Of a stretch of 64,000 nucleotides of DNA, positions 38,265 to 47,438 are shown piece by piece. Where the stretch lies: contig NZ_CP144555.1 of the NCBI RefSeq assembly GCF_036607905.1, forward strand, positions 1,240,001 to 1,304,000, read 5' to 3'. This DNA is from Streptomyces sp. SCSIO 75703. GTDB taxonomy: Bacteria > Actinomycetota > Actinomycetes > Streptomycetales > Streptomycetaceae. A program made the translations under genes and the position numbers. How positions within the stretch are numbered: the first letter of the stretch is position 1; each line of letters opens with the position of its first letter. The notes under the pieces were generated by a model. It did not search any database. It was not told the origin of the DNA and worked only from the letters and a program-made list of their open reading frames with translations.

Positions 38265-39161
38265 ATGTTCTGGGTCCCTCTGCTGCTGACCGCCTGGGCC
38301 GTGGCGGGTACGGCGTGCGCGCGGCTGTGTCTGGCGGCCGTCCGCTCCGCGGCGCTCGACCGTGACGCCGGGCGGGAGCGCCCGCTGACGCTGTACGAGG
38401 CCGCGTTCCTCTCCGGCGGCCCGCGCCGCGTCGCCGACCTGACGCTCGTGGCGATGGCCCGTCAGCGGCGGCTGCTGCTCGCGCACACCGGCTGGGCGAC
38501 CGTCGTCGACCCGTGCGCGCGGGACGCGATGGAACGATCCGTCATCGGCGCCATAGGGCCCGGCGGCCAGTCCCGGATAGCACCGGTACGGGCCGTGGCG
38601 GCCGACGCCGCCCCGGTCCGCTCCCTCGCCGACCGGCTGGTCGGCGCCGGGCTCGCGGTGCCGGACGGCAGCCGCAGCGTCGCCGCCGGGGTCCGGCGGG
38701 TGCGGCTCGCCGCTGCGGCCGTGTGCGCGCTGGCCGGCGTCGCCCTGGCGCTGCCCGTCCCGCTGGAAGCTCCGCGCCATCTGATCGCCCTGTGGTTCGC
38801 GCTGCCGCTCACCCTCGCCCTGAGCTGCCTGGCCATCGCCCGCATGGAGGTGCACCCGTACCCGCACTGGGCGTCCCCCGCCGGGCAGCGGCTGCTCGGT
38901 GCGGTCGCCCGGCAGGCCCGGGGCGTCGGCCGGGGCGACGAGCGCGCGTTCCTCGTGTCGGTCGCCGTGCGCGGCGTCCACGCCATCGGCGAGCCGGACC
39001 TGCGGGCCGCCTTCGCCCACCACGAGGAGCACGTCGAGGGCTTCCCCCGGGGGACCCGGCGGCCCGGGTCGCCCCGGCCCGCCGAGCGCCCGCCCGAGGC
39101 CCCCCGGCCGCCCCGGGACCGCCGGGAGGGGGACCCCGGAACCACCGGTCCGGTGGGCTGA
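38265..39161 (+). CDS. TIGR04222-type membrane protein
   Basis: A 298-aa protein with a TM helix at residues 1-22, a cytoplasmic region with LTLYEAAFLSGGPRRVADLTLVAMARQRRLL (the TIGR04222 core, about 45-75), and two further TM helices (about 148-168 and 172-192). The C-terminal 40 residues are Pro/Arg-rich; many relatives instead end in a Gly/Cys-rich tail, which is absent here. It lies 97 bp after the DUF692 gene in the same direction. That pairing suggests joint work on a peptide or surface factor (inference). Confidence 0.8.
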   Translation: MFWVPLLLTAWAVAGTACARLCLAAVRSAALDRDAGRERPLTLYEAAFLSGGPRRVADLTLVAMARQRRLLLAHTGWATVVDPCARDAMERSVIGAIGPGGQSRIAPVRAVAADAAPVRSLADRLVGAGLAVPDGSRSVAAGVRRVRLAAAAVCALAGVALALPVPLEAPRHLIALWFALPLTLALSCLAIARMEVHPYPHWASPAGQRLLGAVARQARGVGRGDERAFLVSVAVRGVHAIGEPDLRAAFAHHEEHVEGFPRGTRRPGSPRPAERPPEAPRPPRDRREGDPGTTGPVG

Positions 39162-39276
39162 CCCGCCCGGGGGCGCACGGAAGCGCCCCGGCGCCGACAC
39201 GCCGGACGGTGCTTGCCCGGCCCCGGCCCGCCCCGGAGCATCCCCGGTGTCGTCGCCGCGCACCGAAGGGACACCG

Positions 39277-40899
39277 ATGCGAACAGCCGCCCTCCGCCCG
39301 GCCGTCGGGGCCTTGCTCCTGACCGCCCTCGCCGTCCCGCCGGCCGGGGCCGCCCCCGAGGGGTCCGGCACCGCGGAGGCGCGCGGCACCGCCGTGGCCG
39401 CCGCCCGTGCCGCCGCCACCGGCATCGCCTACGGCGACTGCCCCGCGGACCTGAAACTGCCGCCCGCCGCGCGCTGCGGCACGCTCGCCGTCCCTCTCGA
39501 CTACGCGGACCCCGGCGGCGAGCGGATCCGGCTGGTGGTCAGCCTCCTGCCCGCCTCCGGCGAGGACCCGGACGGGACCGGGCGCCCGGTGCCCCGGCAG
39601 GGCTCCCTGGTGTTCAACCCGGGCGGTCCGGGCGGCAGCGGGCTGTCCTTCCCGCGCGCCGCCGAGGCCCCCGCCTGGCAGCGGATCGCCGCCGCCTACG
39701 ACCTGGTCGGCTACGCCCCGCGCGGGGTCGCCCCCTCGACCGCCGTCTCGTGCCGGGACCCGGCGCGCTTCTTCCGCGGCCCCGCACAGGCGCCGACGCA
39801 CCCCTCCCCCGCGGTCAAGCGGGAGCGCGCCGCCGAGGCTGCCTCCTACGCGCGCGGCTGCGCCGAACGGACCGGTGAGGCGCTGCGCCACGTCCACTCC
39901 CTGAACAACGCCCGGGACCTGGACGTCCTGCGCGCCGCGCTGGGCGAGCGGAGGCTGACCTTCCTCGGCGCGTCGTACGGGACGTACCTGGGGGCGCTGT
40001 ACGCTGGGCTGTTTCCGGGGCACGTGCGGCGGATGGTGTTCGACTCGGTGGTGAACCCGGCGCCCGGACGGCTCTGGTACCGCAACAACCTGCGCCAGTC
40101 GGCGGCGTTCGAGGACCGCTGGACGGCGTTCAAGACGTGGACGGCGGCCCACGACGACGTCTACGGGCTCGGCGACACGCCCGGGAAGGTGCAGGACGCG
40201 TACGAGCGCGCGAGCGAACGCCTCTCGGCGCGTCCCGCGGGCGGGACGGTGGGCCCGGCGCAGTTGCACGGCGCGTTCCTGGACACCGGCTACCACGACG
40301 GCTACTGGCCGTACCGGGCGGCTGCCCTGTCGGCCTATCTGGAGGGGGACGCCGGGCCGCTGACGGAGCAGGCGGCACCGCCCGGCGGAGCGGCGGCGGC
40401 CGGCGCGGAGAACGCCGCCGCGGTCTACACGGCCGTCGAGTGCAACGACGCGCCCTGGCCCACCGACTTCCGCGTGTGGGACCGGGACAACACCCTCCTG
40501 GCCCGCACGGCGCCCTTCGAGACCTGGGACAACGTGTGGACCAACCTGCCGTGCGCCTTCTGGCCCGCGCCCCGGCAGCGCCCCCTGGACGTGCGCACGC
40601 CGCCCGGCGAACTGCCGCCGACGCTGCTGCTGGCCGCCGAGCACGACGCGGCCACCCCGTACGCGGGCGCGCGGGAGCTGCGCCGGCGCCTGTCCGGGTC
40701 GGTGCTGGTCACCGAGCGCGGCGCCGGCACGCACGGGATCTCCGGCGGGCCCAACGCCTGCGCGAACGCCCATCTGGAGGCGTACCTCCTCCGGGGCCGG
40801 CTCCCGGCGCGGGACACGTCCTGCGCCCCGCGCCCGGAGCCCTCGCCGCTCGCCGCACCGGCCTCCGGGCCGGTACCGGAGCCGGTGCCCGCGGCCTGA
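39277..40899 (+). CDS. Secreted alpha/beta-hydrolase peptidase (tripeptidyl aminopeptidase-like)
   Basis: A 540-aa exported serine peptidase related to the Streptomyces tripeptidyl aminopeptidases (S33). The signal peptide covers residues 1-26 (cleavage near AGAAPE). The catalytic triad is visible: Ser in GASYGTYLG (about residue 232), Asp in AEHDAATPY (about 453) and His in GTHGISGG (about 488). Oxyanion segment NPGGPGGSG lies at about 115. Several Cys suggest disulfides. ATG 39277 has GAAGGGA upstream. Its stop codon abuts the hemQ stop on the other strand. Confidence 0.9.
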   Translation: MRTAALRPAVGALLLTALAVPPAGAAPEGSGTAEARGTAVAAARAAATGIAYGDCPADLKLPPAARCGTLAVPLDYADPGGERIRLVVSLLPASGEDPDGTGRPVPRQGSLVFNPGGPGGSGLSFPRAAEAPAWQRIAAAYDLVGYAPRGVAPSTAVSCRDPARFFRGPAQAPTHPSPAVKRERAAEAASYARGCAERTGEALRHVHSLNNARDLDVLRAALGERRLTFLGASYGTYLGALYAGLFPGHVRRMVFDSVVNPAPGRLWYRNNLRQSAAFEDRWTAFKTWTAAHDDVYGLGDTPGKVQDAYERASERLSARPAGGTVGPAQLHGAFLDTGYHDGYWPYRAAALSAYLEGDAGPLTEQAAPPGGAAAAGAENAAAVYTAVECNDAPWPTDFRVWDRDNTLLARTAPFETWDNVWTNLPCAFWPAPRQRPLDVRTPPGELPPTLLLAAEHDAATPYAGARELRRRLSGSVLVTERGAGTHGISGGPNACANAHLEAYLLRGRLPARDTSCAPRPEPSPLAAPASGPVPEPVPAA

Positions 40900-40905
40900 T
40901 CAGGC
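40894..40905. other. Palindrome joining two convergent stop codons
   Basis: GCCTGATCAGGC is a perfect 12-bp palindrome; its central TGATCA supplies the peptidase stop (40897-40899) and the hemQ stop (40900-40902) with no spacer. It is too short to act alone as a terminator. Confidence 0.85.
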
Positions 40906-41631
40906 GAGGCCGGCGACCAGTTCGGCGATGTCCTTGCGGCGGCCCGTGAAGAAGGGGACCTCCTCGCGGACGTGCATCCGTGCCTCGGAGGCGCGCAGGT
41001 GGCGCATGAGGTCGACGATGCGGTCCAGTTCGTCGGCCTCGAAGGCGAGGAGCCACTCGTAGTCGCCCAGCGAGAAGGAGGCGACGGTGTTGGCGCGCAC
41101 GTCCGGGTAGCCGCGGGCCATCTTGCCGTGGTCGGCGAGCATGCGGCGGCGGTCCTCGTCGGGCAGCAGGTACCAGTCGTAGGAGCGCACGAACGGGTAC
41201 ACGCTGACGTACTTGCGCGGCGTCTCGTCGGCCAGGAAGGCCGGGATGTGCGAGCGGTTGAACTCGGCGGGGCGGTGCAGCGCCATGTTCGACCAGACCG
41301 GGGTCATGGCGCGGCCCAGCCGGGTGCGGCGGAAGCGGTTGTACGCCTCCTGCAGTTCGTCGGCGGTCTCGGCGTGCCACCAGATCATGAGGTCGGCGTC
41401 GGCGCGGAGCCCGGAGACGTCGTACGTGCCGCGGATGGTCACCCCCTTCGCGGTGAGCTGGTCGAACAGCTCCTGGACCTCTTCGGCGTGGCCCGCGCGG
41501 TCCTCGGGGAGCACGTCCTTGAGCCGGAAGACGGACCAGAGGGTGTAGCGGATGACGTCGTTGAGGTCCTTGGCCAGCTTGCCCTTGTTGGGGATGCGGC
41601 CGGCGGCGGGGGTGGAGGCGTTGTCACTCAT
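40900..41631 (-). CDS. hemQ: Coproheme decarboxylase HemQ (ChdC)
   Basis: Catalyses the final step of the Gram-positive heme pathway, two oxidative decarboxylations of coproheme to heme b using peroxide. The 243-aa chlorite-dismutase-fold protein has the expected segments [25 protein letters not shown] (catalytic Tyr region) and HGKMARGYP (proximal His). The start ATG is at 41631. hemY ends 4 bp upstream on the same strand, so both are probably one transcript. Confidence 0.95.
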   Translation of the reverse strand: MSDNASTPAAGRIPNKGKLAKDLNDVIRYTLWSVFRLKDVLPEDRAGHAEEVQELFDQLTAKGVTIRGTYDVSGLRADADLMIWWHAETADELQEAYNRFRRTRLGRAMTPVWSNMALHRPAEFNRSHIPAFLADETPRKYVSVYPFVRSYDWYLLPDEDRRRMLADHGKMARGYPDVRANTVASFSLGDYEWLLAFEADELDRIVDLMRHLRASEARMHVREEVPFFTGRRKDIAELVAGLA

Positions 41632-41635
41632 GGCC

Positions 41636-43090
41636 CTATTCTCCCGCTCCCCCCTCGGCGCGACCCACCGGGTCGGTGGTGTGCGCGCGCTCCTCGTGGA
41701 CCCGGTCGGCGGCGGCGTAGGCGCCCGCGATGACCGCCGGGATGCCGACCCCCTCGTAGGCCGCGCCGCACAGGGCGAGGCCGGGCAGTTTCGCCACCTG
41801 AGCGTGGACGCGGGCCACGCGCGCGTGGTGGCCGACCGGGTACTGGGGCAGGCCGTCGTCCCAGCGGGTGACGCGGGTGGCGACGGGCGCGGCGGCCAGT
41901 CCGGTGGCCTCCCTCAGGTCGTGCCGGGAGACGTCGACGAGGCCCTGGTCGTCGCGGCCGAGGATCTCCGTCTCCCCGTACCGTCCGACGGAGGTGCGCA
42001 CGACGACCAGTTCCGGGTCCTCCTCGGCGATCCAGCCCCACTTGCGGGAGGCGAAGGTGGACGCCTTGATGGTGCGCCCGTCGACCGGCGGGACGAGGAA
42101 GCCGCTGCCCTCGGGGAGCGCGGCGGCGTCGGCGCGCCGGTAGGCGAGGCTGACGAGGGCCATGGAGGCGTACTCGACGGCGGCCAGCTCGGCCGCGGCG
42201 GCCGGGCACTCGGCGCGCAGCAGTCCGGCGGCGGCGGGCGCGGGGGCGGCGACGACGACCGCGGCGGCGTGCAGCACCCGGTCCCCGGCGGCGATCCGCC
42301 AGCCGCCGGCGGCCGTGCGGCGCAGCTCCGTGACGGGGGCGCCGGTGACGATCTCGCCGCCCCGGGCGCGCACCGACGCGGCGACGGCGAGGGGGAGCGT
42401 GCCGACGCCGCCCTCGATGCCCGCGAAGACGGGCCCCTGTCCGGTCGAGGCGGTGGCGGTGCGCCCCTGGATCTCCCGTACGGCCGCGGTGAGGGAGGTG
42501 TGGGCGCGGGCGGCCTCGAAGAGCTGGGGGACGGCCGAGCGCAGCGAGATGCGGTACGCGTCGCCCGCGTAGACCCCGCCGAGGAGGGGTTCGACGAGAC
42601 GGTCGACGACCTCGCGGCCGAGGCGGGCCGCGACGTACGCGCCGACGGCCACGTCGTCGCCGATCTCGGTGCGGGGCAGGTCGGCGTCGCGCTCGATGCG
42701 GGCGAGGCCCTCCGCGGAGAGCACCCCGGCGAGGGCGGCGGCGGTGCCGGGGACGCCCATCACGTGGCCCTTGGGCAGGGGGCGCAGGGCGCCGCGGGTC
42801 CACAGGGAGGCGGTGGCGGTGGCCGGCGTCCGGAGCCGGTCGCCGAGTCCCGCCTCGCGGGCGAGGCCGACGGCCTCGGGGCGGCGGGCCAGCATCGATT
42901 CGGCGCCGAGGTCGACGCGCGCCCCGGCGATCTCCCCCGCGAGCAGCTTGCCGCCGACGCGGCCGGACGCCTCCAGGACGGTCACCCGGGCGCCGTGTCC
43001 CAGCAGGCGGTGGGCGGCGGCCAGTCCGGCGATGCCGGCCCCGATGACGACGACGTGCCCCGGGTCCGCGGGGCTCTCGCTAGCGCTCAT
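41636..43090 (-). CDS. hemY: Coproporphyrinogen/protoporphyrinogen oxidase HemY (CgoX)
   Basis: An FAD enzyme that oxidises coproporphyrinogen III to coproporphyrin III in actinobacteria. The 484-aa protein has the FAD motif [18 protein letters not shown] (residues 13-30), the [10 protein letters not shown] signature, and the C-terminal FAD segment [23 protein letters not shown]. Together with hemQ downstream it marks the coproporphyrin-dependent heme route. The DUF4349 gene diverges 149 bp upstream. Confidence 0.94.
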   Translation of the reverse strand: MSASESPADPGHVVVIGAGIAGLAAAHRLLGHGARVTVLEASGRVGGKLLAGEIAGARVDLGAESMLARRPEAVGLAREAGLGDRLRTPATATASLWTRGALRPLPKGHVMGVPGTAAALAGVLSAEGLARIERDADLPRTEIGDDVAVGAYVAARLGREVVDRLVEPLLGGVYAGDAYRISLRSAVPQLFEAARAHTSLTAAVREIQGRTATASTGQGPVFAGIEGGVGTLPLAVAASVRARGGEIVTGAPVTELRRTAAGGWRIAAGDRVLHAAAVVVAAPAPAAAGLLRAECPAAAAELAAVEYASMALVSLAYRRADAAALPEGSGFLVPPVDGRTIKASTFASRKWGWIAEEDPELVVVRTSVGRYGETEILGRDDQGLVDVSRHDLREATGLAAAPVATRVTRWDDGLPQYPVGHHARVARVHAQVAKLPGLALCGAAYEGVGIPAVIAGAYAAADRVHEERAHTTDPVGRAEGGAGE

Positions 43091-43239
43091 GGCACCAGCT
43101 TGTCAGACCCCGCGGGATGCTCCGCCGCCTGCCCGGAGCGGCCGGATCGTGACCGCTTCGGGACCTGACCGACGCCACCGTCCGCGCCCGCCGGACGTCG
43201 AACGTACGACAAGCATCACGAGCCCCGGGGGGACGGACC

Positions 43240-44346
43240 ATGCCCGTACGACGACGATCCGCGCGGCCGGGCCGCGCCCTGTCCGCGCTGCTGCTCGCCG
43301 CCTCGCTGGCCCTGGCCGGCTGCGGCGCCGCGCGGGACTCGGCGAAGTCGGCGACGTCCGACGCCGCCGCGGCCCGCGACGAGCCGGCCTACGCCCCCGG
43401 TGCGGCCGGGGCGGGGGCGGCGGCCGACGGCGAGGAGGGCGCCGGCGGCACGGGGAGCGGCGCGAAGCGCGGCCGGGACGGGTCGGCGGCGGCCGAGCGC
43501 ACCCACGTGGCGCGCACGGCCTCGCTGACCGTGCGGGTGGAGGACGTGCCCGGTGCCCGTGACGCGGCGCGGAGCGGCGTCGAGCGGGCCGGCGGGCACG
43601 TCGGCGAGGAGACGACGACCCGGGACCGGGAGGGCCGGGAGCGGACCCGGATGGTGCTGCGGGTGCCGGCCGACCGGTACCAGGCGGTCCTGGACGAGCT
43701 GGAGGAGGCCGGGACGCTGCTGGAGCGCTCGGCCCGGGCGGAGGACGTCACCGGGCAGGTGGTCGACGTGGAGAGCCGCATCGCCTCGCAGCGGGCCAGC
43801 GTGGCCCGGGTCCGCGAGCTGATGGAGCGGGCCGCGGCGCTGGACGACGTGGTGCTCTTGGAAGGCGAACTGAGTTCCCGCGAGGCAGAGTTGGAGGCGT
43901 TGCTGGCACGGCGGGCGGCTCTGGCGGACCGCACCGAGCTGGCCACCGTCACCCTGTCGCTGACCGAGACGCGGCCGGTGGGGGACGACGGGGACGACGG
44001 CCCCGGTTTCACGGACGCGCTGGCGGGCGGCTGGGACGCCTTCGTGACGGCGCTGCGCTGGCTGGCGGTGGTGTGCGGGGCGCTGCTGCCGTTCGTCGTC
44101 CCGCTGCTGGCGCTGGTGCTGCTGTGGCGCCGGGTGGTCCGCCCGTGGCTGCGGCGGCGCGCCGCCGCCCGCACCGCCACGCCGGAGGCTCCCGCCGCGG
44201 CACGGGGGGCGGACGCCGGGACGGGGGCGGACGCCGGGACGGGCGGGCTGCCGGTCGCCCCGCCGGTCGCCGGGGACCCGGGCCGCGCCGGGCCGGCGGC
44301 GGACCCGCGGGAGCCGGGCGAGGGCCGGGCGGCGCCGCCCGCGTAG
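43240..44346 (+). CDS. DUF4349 lipoprotein
   Basis: A 368-aa membrane lipoprotein. The signal peptide has lipobox LALAGC (Cys at about 28). A Gly/Ala/Glu-rich linker leads to the DUF4349 domain (about 85-275) with a predicted coiled coil (about 170-235, ESRIASQRASVARVRELMERAAALDDVVLLEGEL). A TM helix (about 282-302) and a Pro/Ala-rich tail follow, so the C-terminus is probably cytoplasmic. No enzymatic motif is visible. ATG 43240 is the clear start. Confidence 0.87.
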   Translation: MPVRRRSARPGRALSALLLAASLALAGCGAARDSAKSATSDAAAARDEPAYAPGAAGAGAAADGEEGAGGTGSGAKRGRDGSAAAERTHVARTASLTVRVEDVPGARDAARSGVERAGGHVGEETTTRDREGRERTRMVLRVPADRYQAVLDELEEAGTLLERSARAEDVTGQVVDVESRIASQRASVARVRELMERAAALDDVVLLEGELSSREAELEALLARRAALADRTELATVTLSLTETRPVGDDGDDGPGFTDALAGGWDAFVTALRWLAVVCGALLPFVVPLLALVLLWRRVVRPWLRRRAAARTATPEAPAAARGADAGTGADAGTGGLPVAPPVAGDPGRAGPAADPREPGEGRAAPPA

Positions 44347-44355
44347 CGTGTCCGT

Positions 44356-45762
44356 ATGGACGTCGACGATGCGCGGGATGCCAAGGGTGTACGGGAACGG
44401 CTGGTGGTCGTGGGCGGCGACGCCGCGGGGATGTCCGCGGCGTCGCAGGCCCGCCGGCTCCGGGGGCCCGACGAGCTGGAGATCGTGGCCTTCGAGCGGG
44501 GCAACTTCACCTCCTTCTCGGCGTGCGGCATCCCCTACTGGGTCGGCGGCGAGGTCGCCGACCGGGACGAGCTGATCGCCCGCACCCCCGAGGAGCACCG
44601 GGCACGCGCCATCGACCTGCGGATGCGCACCGAGGTCACCGCGATCGACCCCGCCGGCCGGCGGGTCCGCGCCCGGGAGGCCGGCACGGGGAGCGAGTAC
44701 TGGACCCCGTACGACAAGCTCGTCGTCGCCACCGGGGCCCGGCCGGTGCGGCCGGACCTGCCGGGCGTGGACGCGGACGGGGTGCACGGCGTGCAGACCC
44801 TCGACGACGGGCAGGCCCTGATCGACACGCTCTCCCGCACCCGCGGCCGGCGCGCGGTGGTCGTCGGCGCCGGGTACATCGGCGTGGAGATGGCCGAGGC
44901 CCTCATCCACCGCGGCTACGAGGTGACGGTCGTCAACCGGGGCAGCGAACCGATGTCCACCCTCGACCCGGACATGGGCCGCCTGGTGCACGAGGCGATG
45001 ACGGGGCTCGGCATCACCATGGTCGACGACGCGGAGGTCACCGCCGTCCGGACCGGCGAGGACGGCCGGGTCCGCGCGGTGGCGACCCGGGACGCCGAGT
45101 ACCCGGCGGACGTGGTCGTGCTCGGCATCGGCGTCCGCCCCGAGACGTCCCTCGCCGCGGCGGCGGGACTGCCGCTGGGCGCGCACGGCGGGCTGCTCAC
45201 CGACCGGGCCATGCGGGTGCGCGGCCACGAGGACATCTGGGCCGGCGGCGACTGCGTGGAGGTCCTCGACCTGGTCTCCGGTCAGGAGCGGCACATCGCC
45301 CTGGGCACCCACGCCAACAAGCAGGGGCAGGTCGTCGGCACCAACGTGGGCGGCGGCTACGCCACCTTCCCCGGCGTGGTGGGGACCGCGGTCAGCAAGG
45401 TGTGCGACCTGGAGATCGCCCGGACCGGGCTGCGGGAGAAGGACGCCCGGCGGGCCGGGCTGCGCTTCGTGACGGTCACCATCGAGTCCACCAGCCGCGC
45501 CGGCTACTACCCCGGGGCCGCGCCGATGACGGTGAAGATGATCGCCGAGCGGCGCACCGGGCGGCTGCTCGGCGTCCAGATCGTCGGCCGCGAGGGGGCG
45601 GGCAAACGGGTCGACGTCGCGGCGGTGGCGCTCACGGCCGGGATGACGGTGGAGCAGATGACCGCCCTCGACCTCGGGTACGCGCCGCCGTTCTCCCCGG
45701 TGTGGGACCCGGTGCTGGTGGCGGCCCGCAAGGCGGCCACCGCCGTCCGGCAGACCTGCTGA
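44356..45762 (+). CDS. FAD/NAD(P)H oxidoreductase, CoA-disulfide reductase type
   Basis: A 468-aa class III pyridine nucleotide-disulfide oxidoreductase. The FAD motif is VVVGGDAAGMSAASQAR (residues 17-33), the single redox Cys is in FTSFSACGIPYW (about residue 57, as in CoA-disulfide reductase and NADH oxidase), the NAD motif is VVVGAGYIGVEMAEAL (about 172), and GGDCVE (FAD ribityl contact) lies near 298; a dimerisation domain fills the rest. It probably maintains thiol redox state. It begins 9 nt after the DUF4349 stop and may be co-transcribed. Confidence 0.9.
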   Translation: MDVDDARDAKGVRERLVVVGGDAAGMSAASQARRLRGPDELEIVAFERGNFTSFSACGIPYWVGGEVADRDELIARTPEEHRARAIDLRMRTEVTAIDPAGRRVRAREAGTGSEYWTPYDKLVVATGARPVRPDLPGVDADGVHGVQTLDDGQALIDTLSRTRGRRAVVVGAGYIGVEMAEALIHRGYEVTVVNRGSEPMSTLDPDMGRLVHEAMTGLGITMVDDAEVTAVRTGEDGRVRAVATRDAEYPADVVVLGIGVRPETSLAAAAGLPLGAHGGLLTDRAMRVRGHEDIWAGGDCVEVLDLVSGQERHIALGTHANKQGQVVGTNVGGGYATFPGVVGTAVSKVCDLEIARTGLREKDARRAGLRFVTVTIESTSRAGYYPGAAPMTVKMIAERRTGRLLGVQIVGREGAGKRVDVAAVALTAGMTVEQMTALDLGYAPPFSPVWDPVLVAARKAATAVRQTC

Positions 45763-45783
45763 CGGCCCCCTCGCCACCACCGG

Positions 45784-45819
45784 GGGTGCCCGGGGGCGTC
45801 CCGCCGCCCCCGGGCACCC
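45784..45819 (+). terminator. Strong hairpin terminator after the oxidoreductase gene
   Basis: A perfect 15-bp inverted repeat GGGTGCCCGGGGGCG / CGCCCCCGGGCACCC with a 6-nt loop, 21 nt beyond the stop codon. Confidence 0.85.
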
Positions 45820-45880
45820 GGACGGACGCGTTCGGGGCCGCCGCCCGGTTCACTCCCCGCGGAGGGGGCAGTAGTCACAC

Positions 45881-46702
45881 GTGGTCATCCCCGTCCATGA
45901 CGTGAACCCGGTGCGGCGTACGCCCTGGGTGACGTACGCGCTCATCACCGCGAACATCCTGGTCTTCGTCCTGCTCACCCCCGGCGCCACCGGCTCGTTG
46001 ACGGGCCGGGGCGGCCTCGCGCAGCTCTGCCACCTCCAGTCGTTCCTGGAGCAGTGGGCGGCGGTGCCGCAGGAGCTGGTGCACCACCGGCTGCCGCGCC
46101 TGGTGCCGACCGGCGCGGTGGGCGTCGGCCCGCAGGGGGCGGGGTGCGTGATCGGCCCGCCGGGGTACGAGAAGTCGCCCGAGCTGAGCGTGCTGACCGC
46201 GATGTTCCTGCACGGGAGCTGGCTGCACCTGCTGGGCAACATGCTCTTCCTGCTGATCTTCGGCAACAACGTCGAGGACCGCATGGGCCACGTCCGCTTC
46301 CTGCTCTTCTACGGTTTCTGCGGCTACGTGGCGACGTACGGCTTCGCCCTGCTGAACGCCGGCTCCGCCGAACCCCTGATCGGCGCCTCGGGCGCGATCG
46401 CCGGGGTCCTCGGCGCCTACCTCGTGCTCTATCCGCGGGCACGGGTCTGGGTCCTCGTCCCCTTCCTGATCTTCCTGCCACTGCGGCTGCCGGCCTGGAT
46501 CGTGCTGGGCTCCTGGTTCGTGCTGCAGGCCCTCTACTCCTCCGGCGGCGCCGTCTCCGACGCCGGCACCGTCGCGTACGTGGCCCACATCGTCGGCTTC
46601 CTCGTCGGCATGCTCCTCGCCTGGCCCCTGCGCCCCGGCACCCCCCACCCGCCGGAACCCCCGGGCATCCTCTTCGGCAGGCGGGCCCGCCGGGGCTGGT
46701 AG
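45881..46702 (+). CDS. Rhomboid family intramembrane serine protease
   Basis: A 273-aa six-TM protein. The catalytic dyad is visible as Ser in LIGASGAIAG (about residue 171) and His in VAHIVGF (about 235), with the L1-loop motif HGSWLHLLGNMLFL (about 110). It cleaves substrates within the membrane. GTG 45881 gives the family N-terminus MVIPVHDVNPVRRTP. Its stop codon lies 1 nt before the end of the convergent gene of the leftward operon. Confidence 0.92.
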   Translation: MVIPVHDVNPVRRTPWVTYALITANILVFVLLTPGATGSLTGRGGLAQLCHLQSFLEQWAAVPQELVHHRLPRLVPTGAVGVGPQGAGCVIGPPGYEKSPELSVLTAMFLHGSWLHLLGNMLFLLIFGNNVEDRMGHVRFLLFYGFCGYVATYGFALLNAGSAEPLIGASGAIAGVLGAYLVLYPRARVWVLVPFLIFLPLRLPAWIVLGSWFVLQALYSSGGAVSDAGTVAYVAHIVGFLVGMLLAWPLRPGTPHPPEPPGILFGRRARRGW

Positions 46703-46703
46703 G

Positions 46704-47435
46704 TCAGCGCAGGGACGCCGCCATCGCACGGACCGTCTCCGTGGTCCGGGCGTGCAGGGTGTGGCCGTACGTCACCCGGGACGCGCCCAGGGTGCCCAGC
46801 TCCGACGGGGTGGGGCCGTCCGGGAGGCAGAGCGCGTTGATGGGGCGGTCGACGGTGCCGGCGATGTCCGGCAGCAGCTCCGGCGGGGCCAGGATCGGGT
46901 AGATGACGTCGGCGCCGGCGCGGACGTAGAGCACGGCGCGCCGGACCGTGGCCTCCACCGAGCGCTCGCCGAACAGGTACGTGTCGACGCGGGCGTTGAG
47001 CAGCAGGTACTCGCCCGCCGCCACGCTGACCTCGGCCAGCCAGTCGGCGTGCCGGCCGGCGTCCTTGAGGCTGCCGGTCAGCGGGTCGGAGTCCTCCAGG
47101 TTGCAGCCGACGACGCCGGTGTCCAGGAGGCGGTCGACGAGTTCCTGGGGCGCCAGTCCGTAGCCGTTCTCGACGTCCGCGGTCACCGGTACGGGCACGG
47201 ACCTCACGATGCGGGCGATCGCGGCGAACATCTCGGCGGGCGGGGTGTGGCCACCGTCCCGGTAGCCGAGGGTGGCCGCGACGGCCGCGCTGGACGTGGC
47301 GAGGACGGGGAAGCCGGCGTCGGCGAAGGCGCGGGCGCTGACCGCGTCCCAGACGTTGGGGACGACCAGGGGGTCGGCCGGGTCGGGGCGTTCGTGCATC
47401 GCGCAGAACCGCCGCACGGCGGCGAGGGTCTCCAC
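46704..47435 (-). CDS. Isocitrate lyase/PEP mutase superfamily protein
   Basis: A 243-aa TIM-barrel protein of the ICL/PEPM superfamily, last gene of the leftward biosynthetic operon. Substrate-site segments are VPNVWDA (25-31), LATSSAAVA (45-53), DVENGYG (87-93, Mg binding) and NLEDSDPLTGSLKD (112-125). It lacks the EDKxxPK loop of true PEP mutases and the KKCGH motif of (methyl)isocitrate lyases, so it may be another C-C or P-C lyase acting on a 2-oxo or hydroxy acid. GTG 47435 has an excellent AGGAGG within the end of the DAHP synthase gene. Confidence 0.83.
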   Translation of the reverse strand: METLAAVRRFCAMHERPDPADPLVVPNVWDAVSARAFADAGFPVLATSSAAVAATLGYRDGGHTPPAEMFAAIARIVRSVPVPVTADVENGYGLAPQELVDRLLDTGVVGCNLEDSDPLTGSLKDAGRHADWLAEVSVAAGEYLLLNARVDTYLFGERSVEATVRRAVLYVRAGADVIYPILAPPELLPDIAGTVDRPINALCLPDGPTPSELGTLGASRVTYGHTLHARTTETVRAMAASLR

Positions 47436-47438
47436 TGC

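Noticed and set aside
46704..47435. PEP mutase, which would indicate a phosphonate product
   Set aside because: The EDKxxPK motif is missing (EDSDPLTG instead), and no phosphonopyruvate decarboxylase or dehydrogenase gene is nearby.
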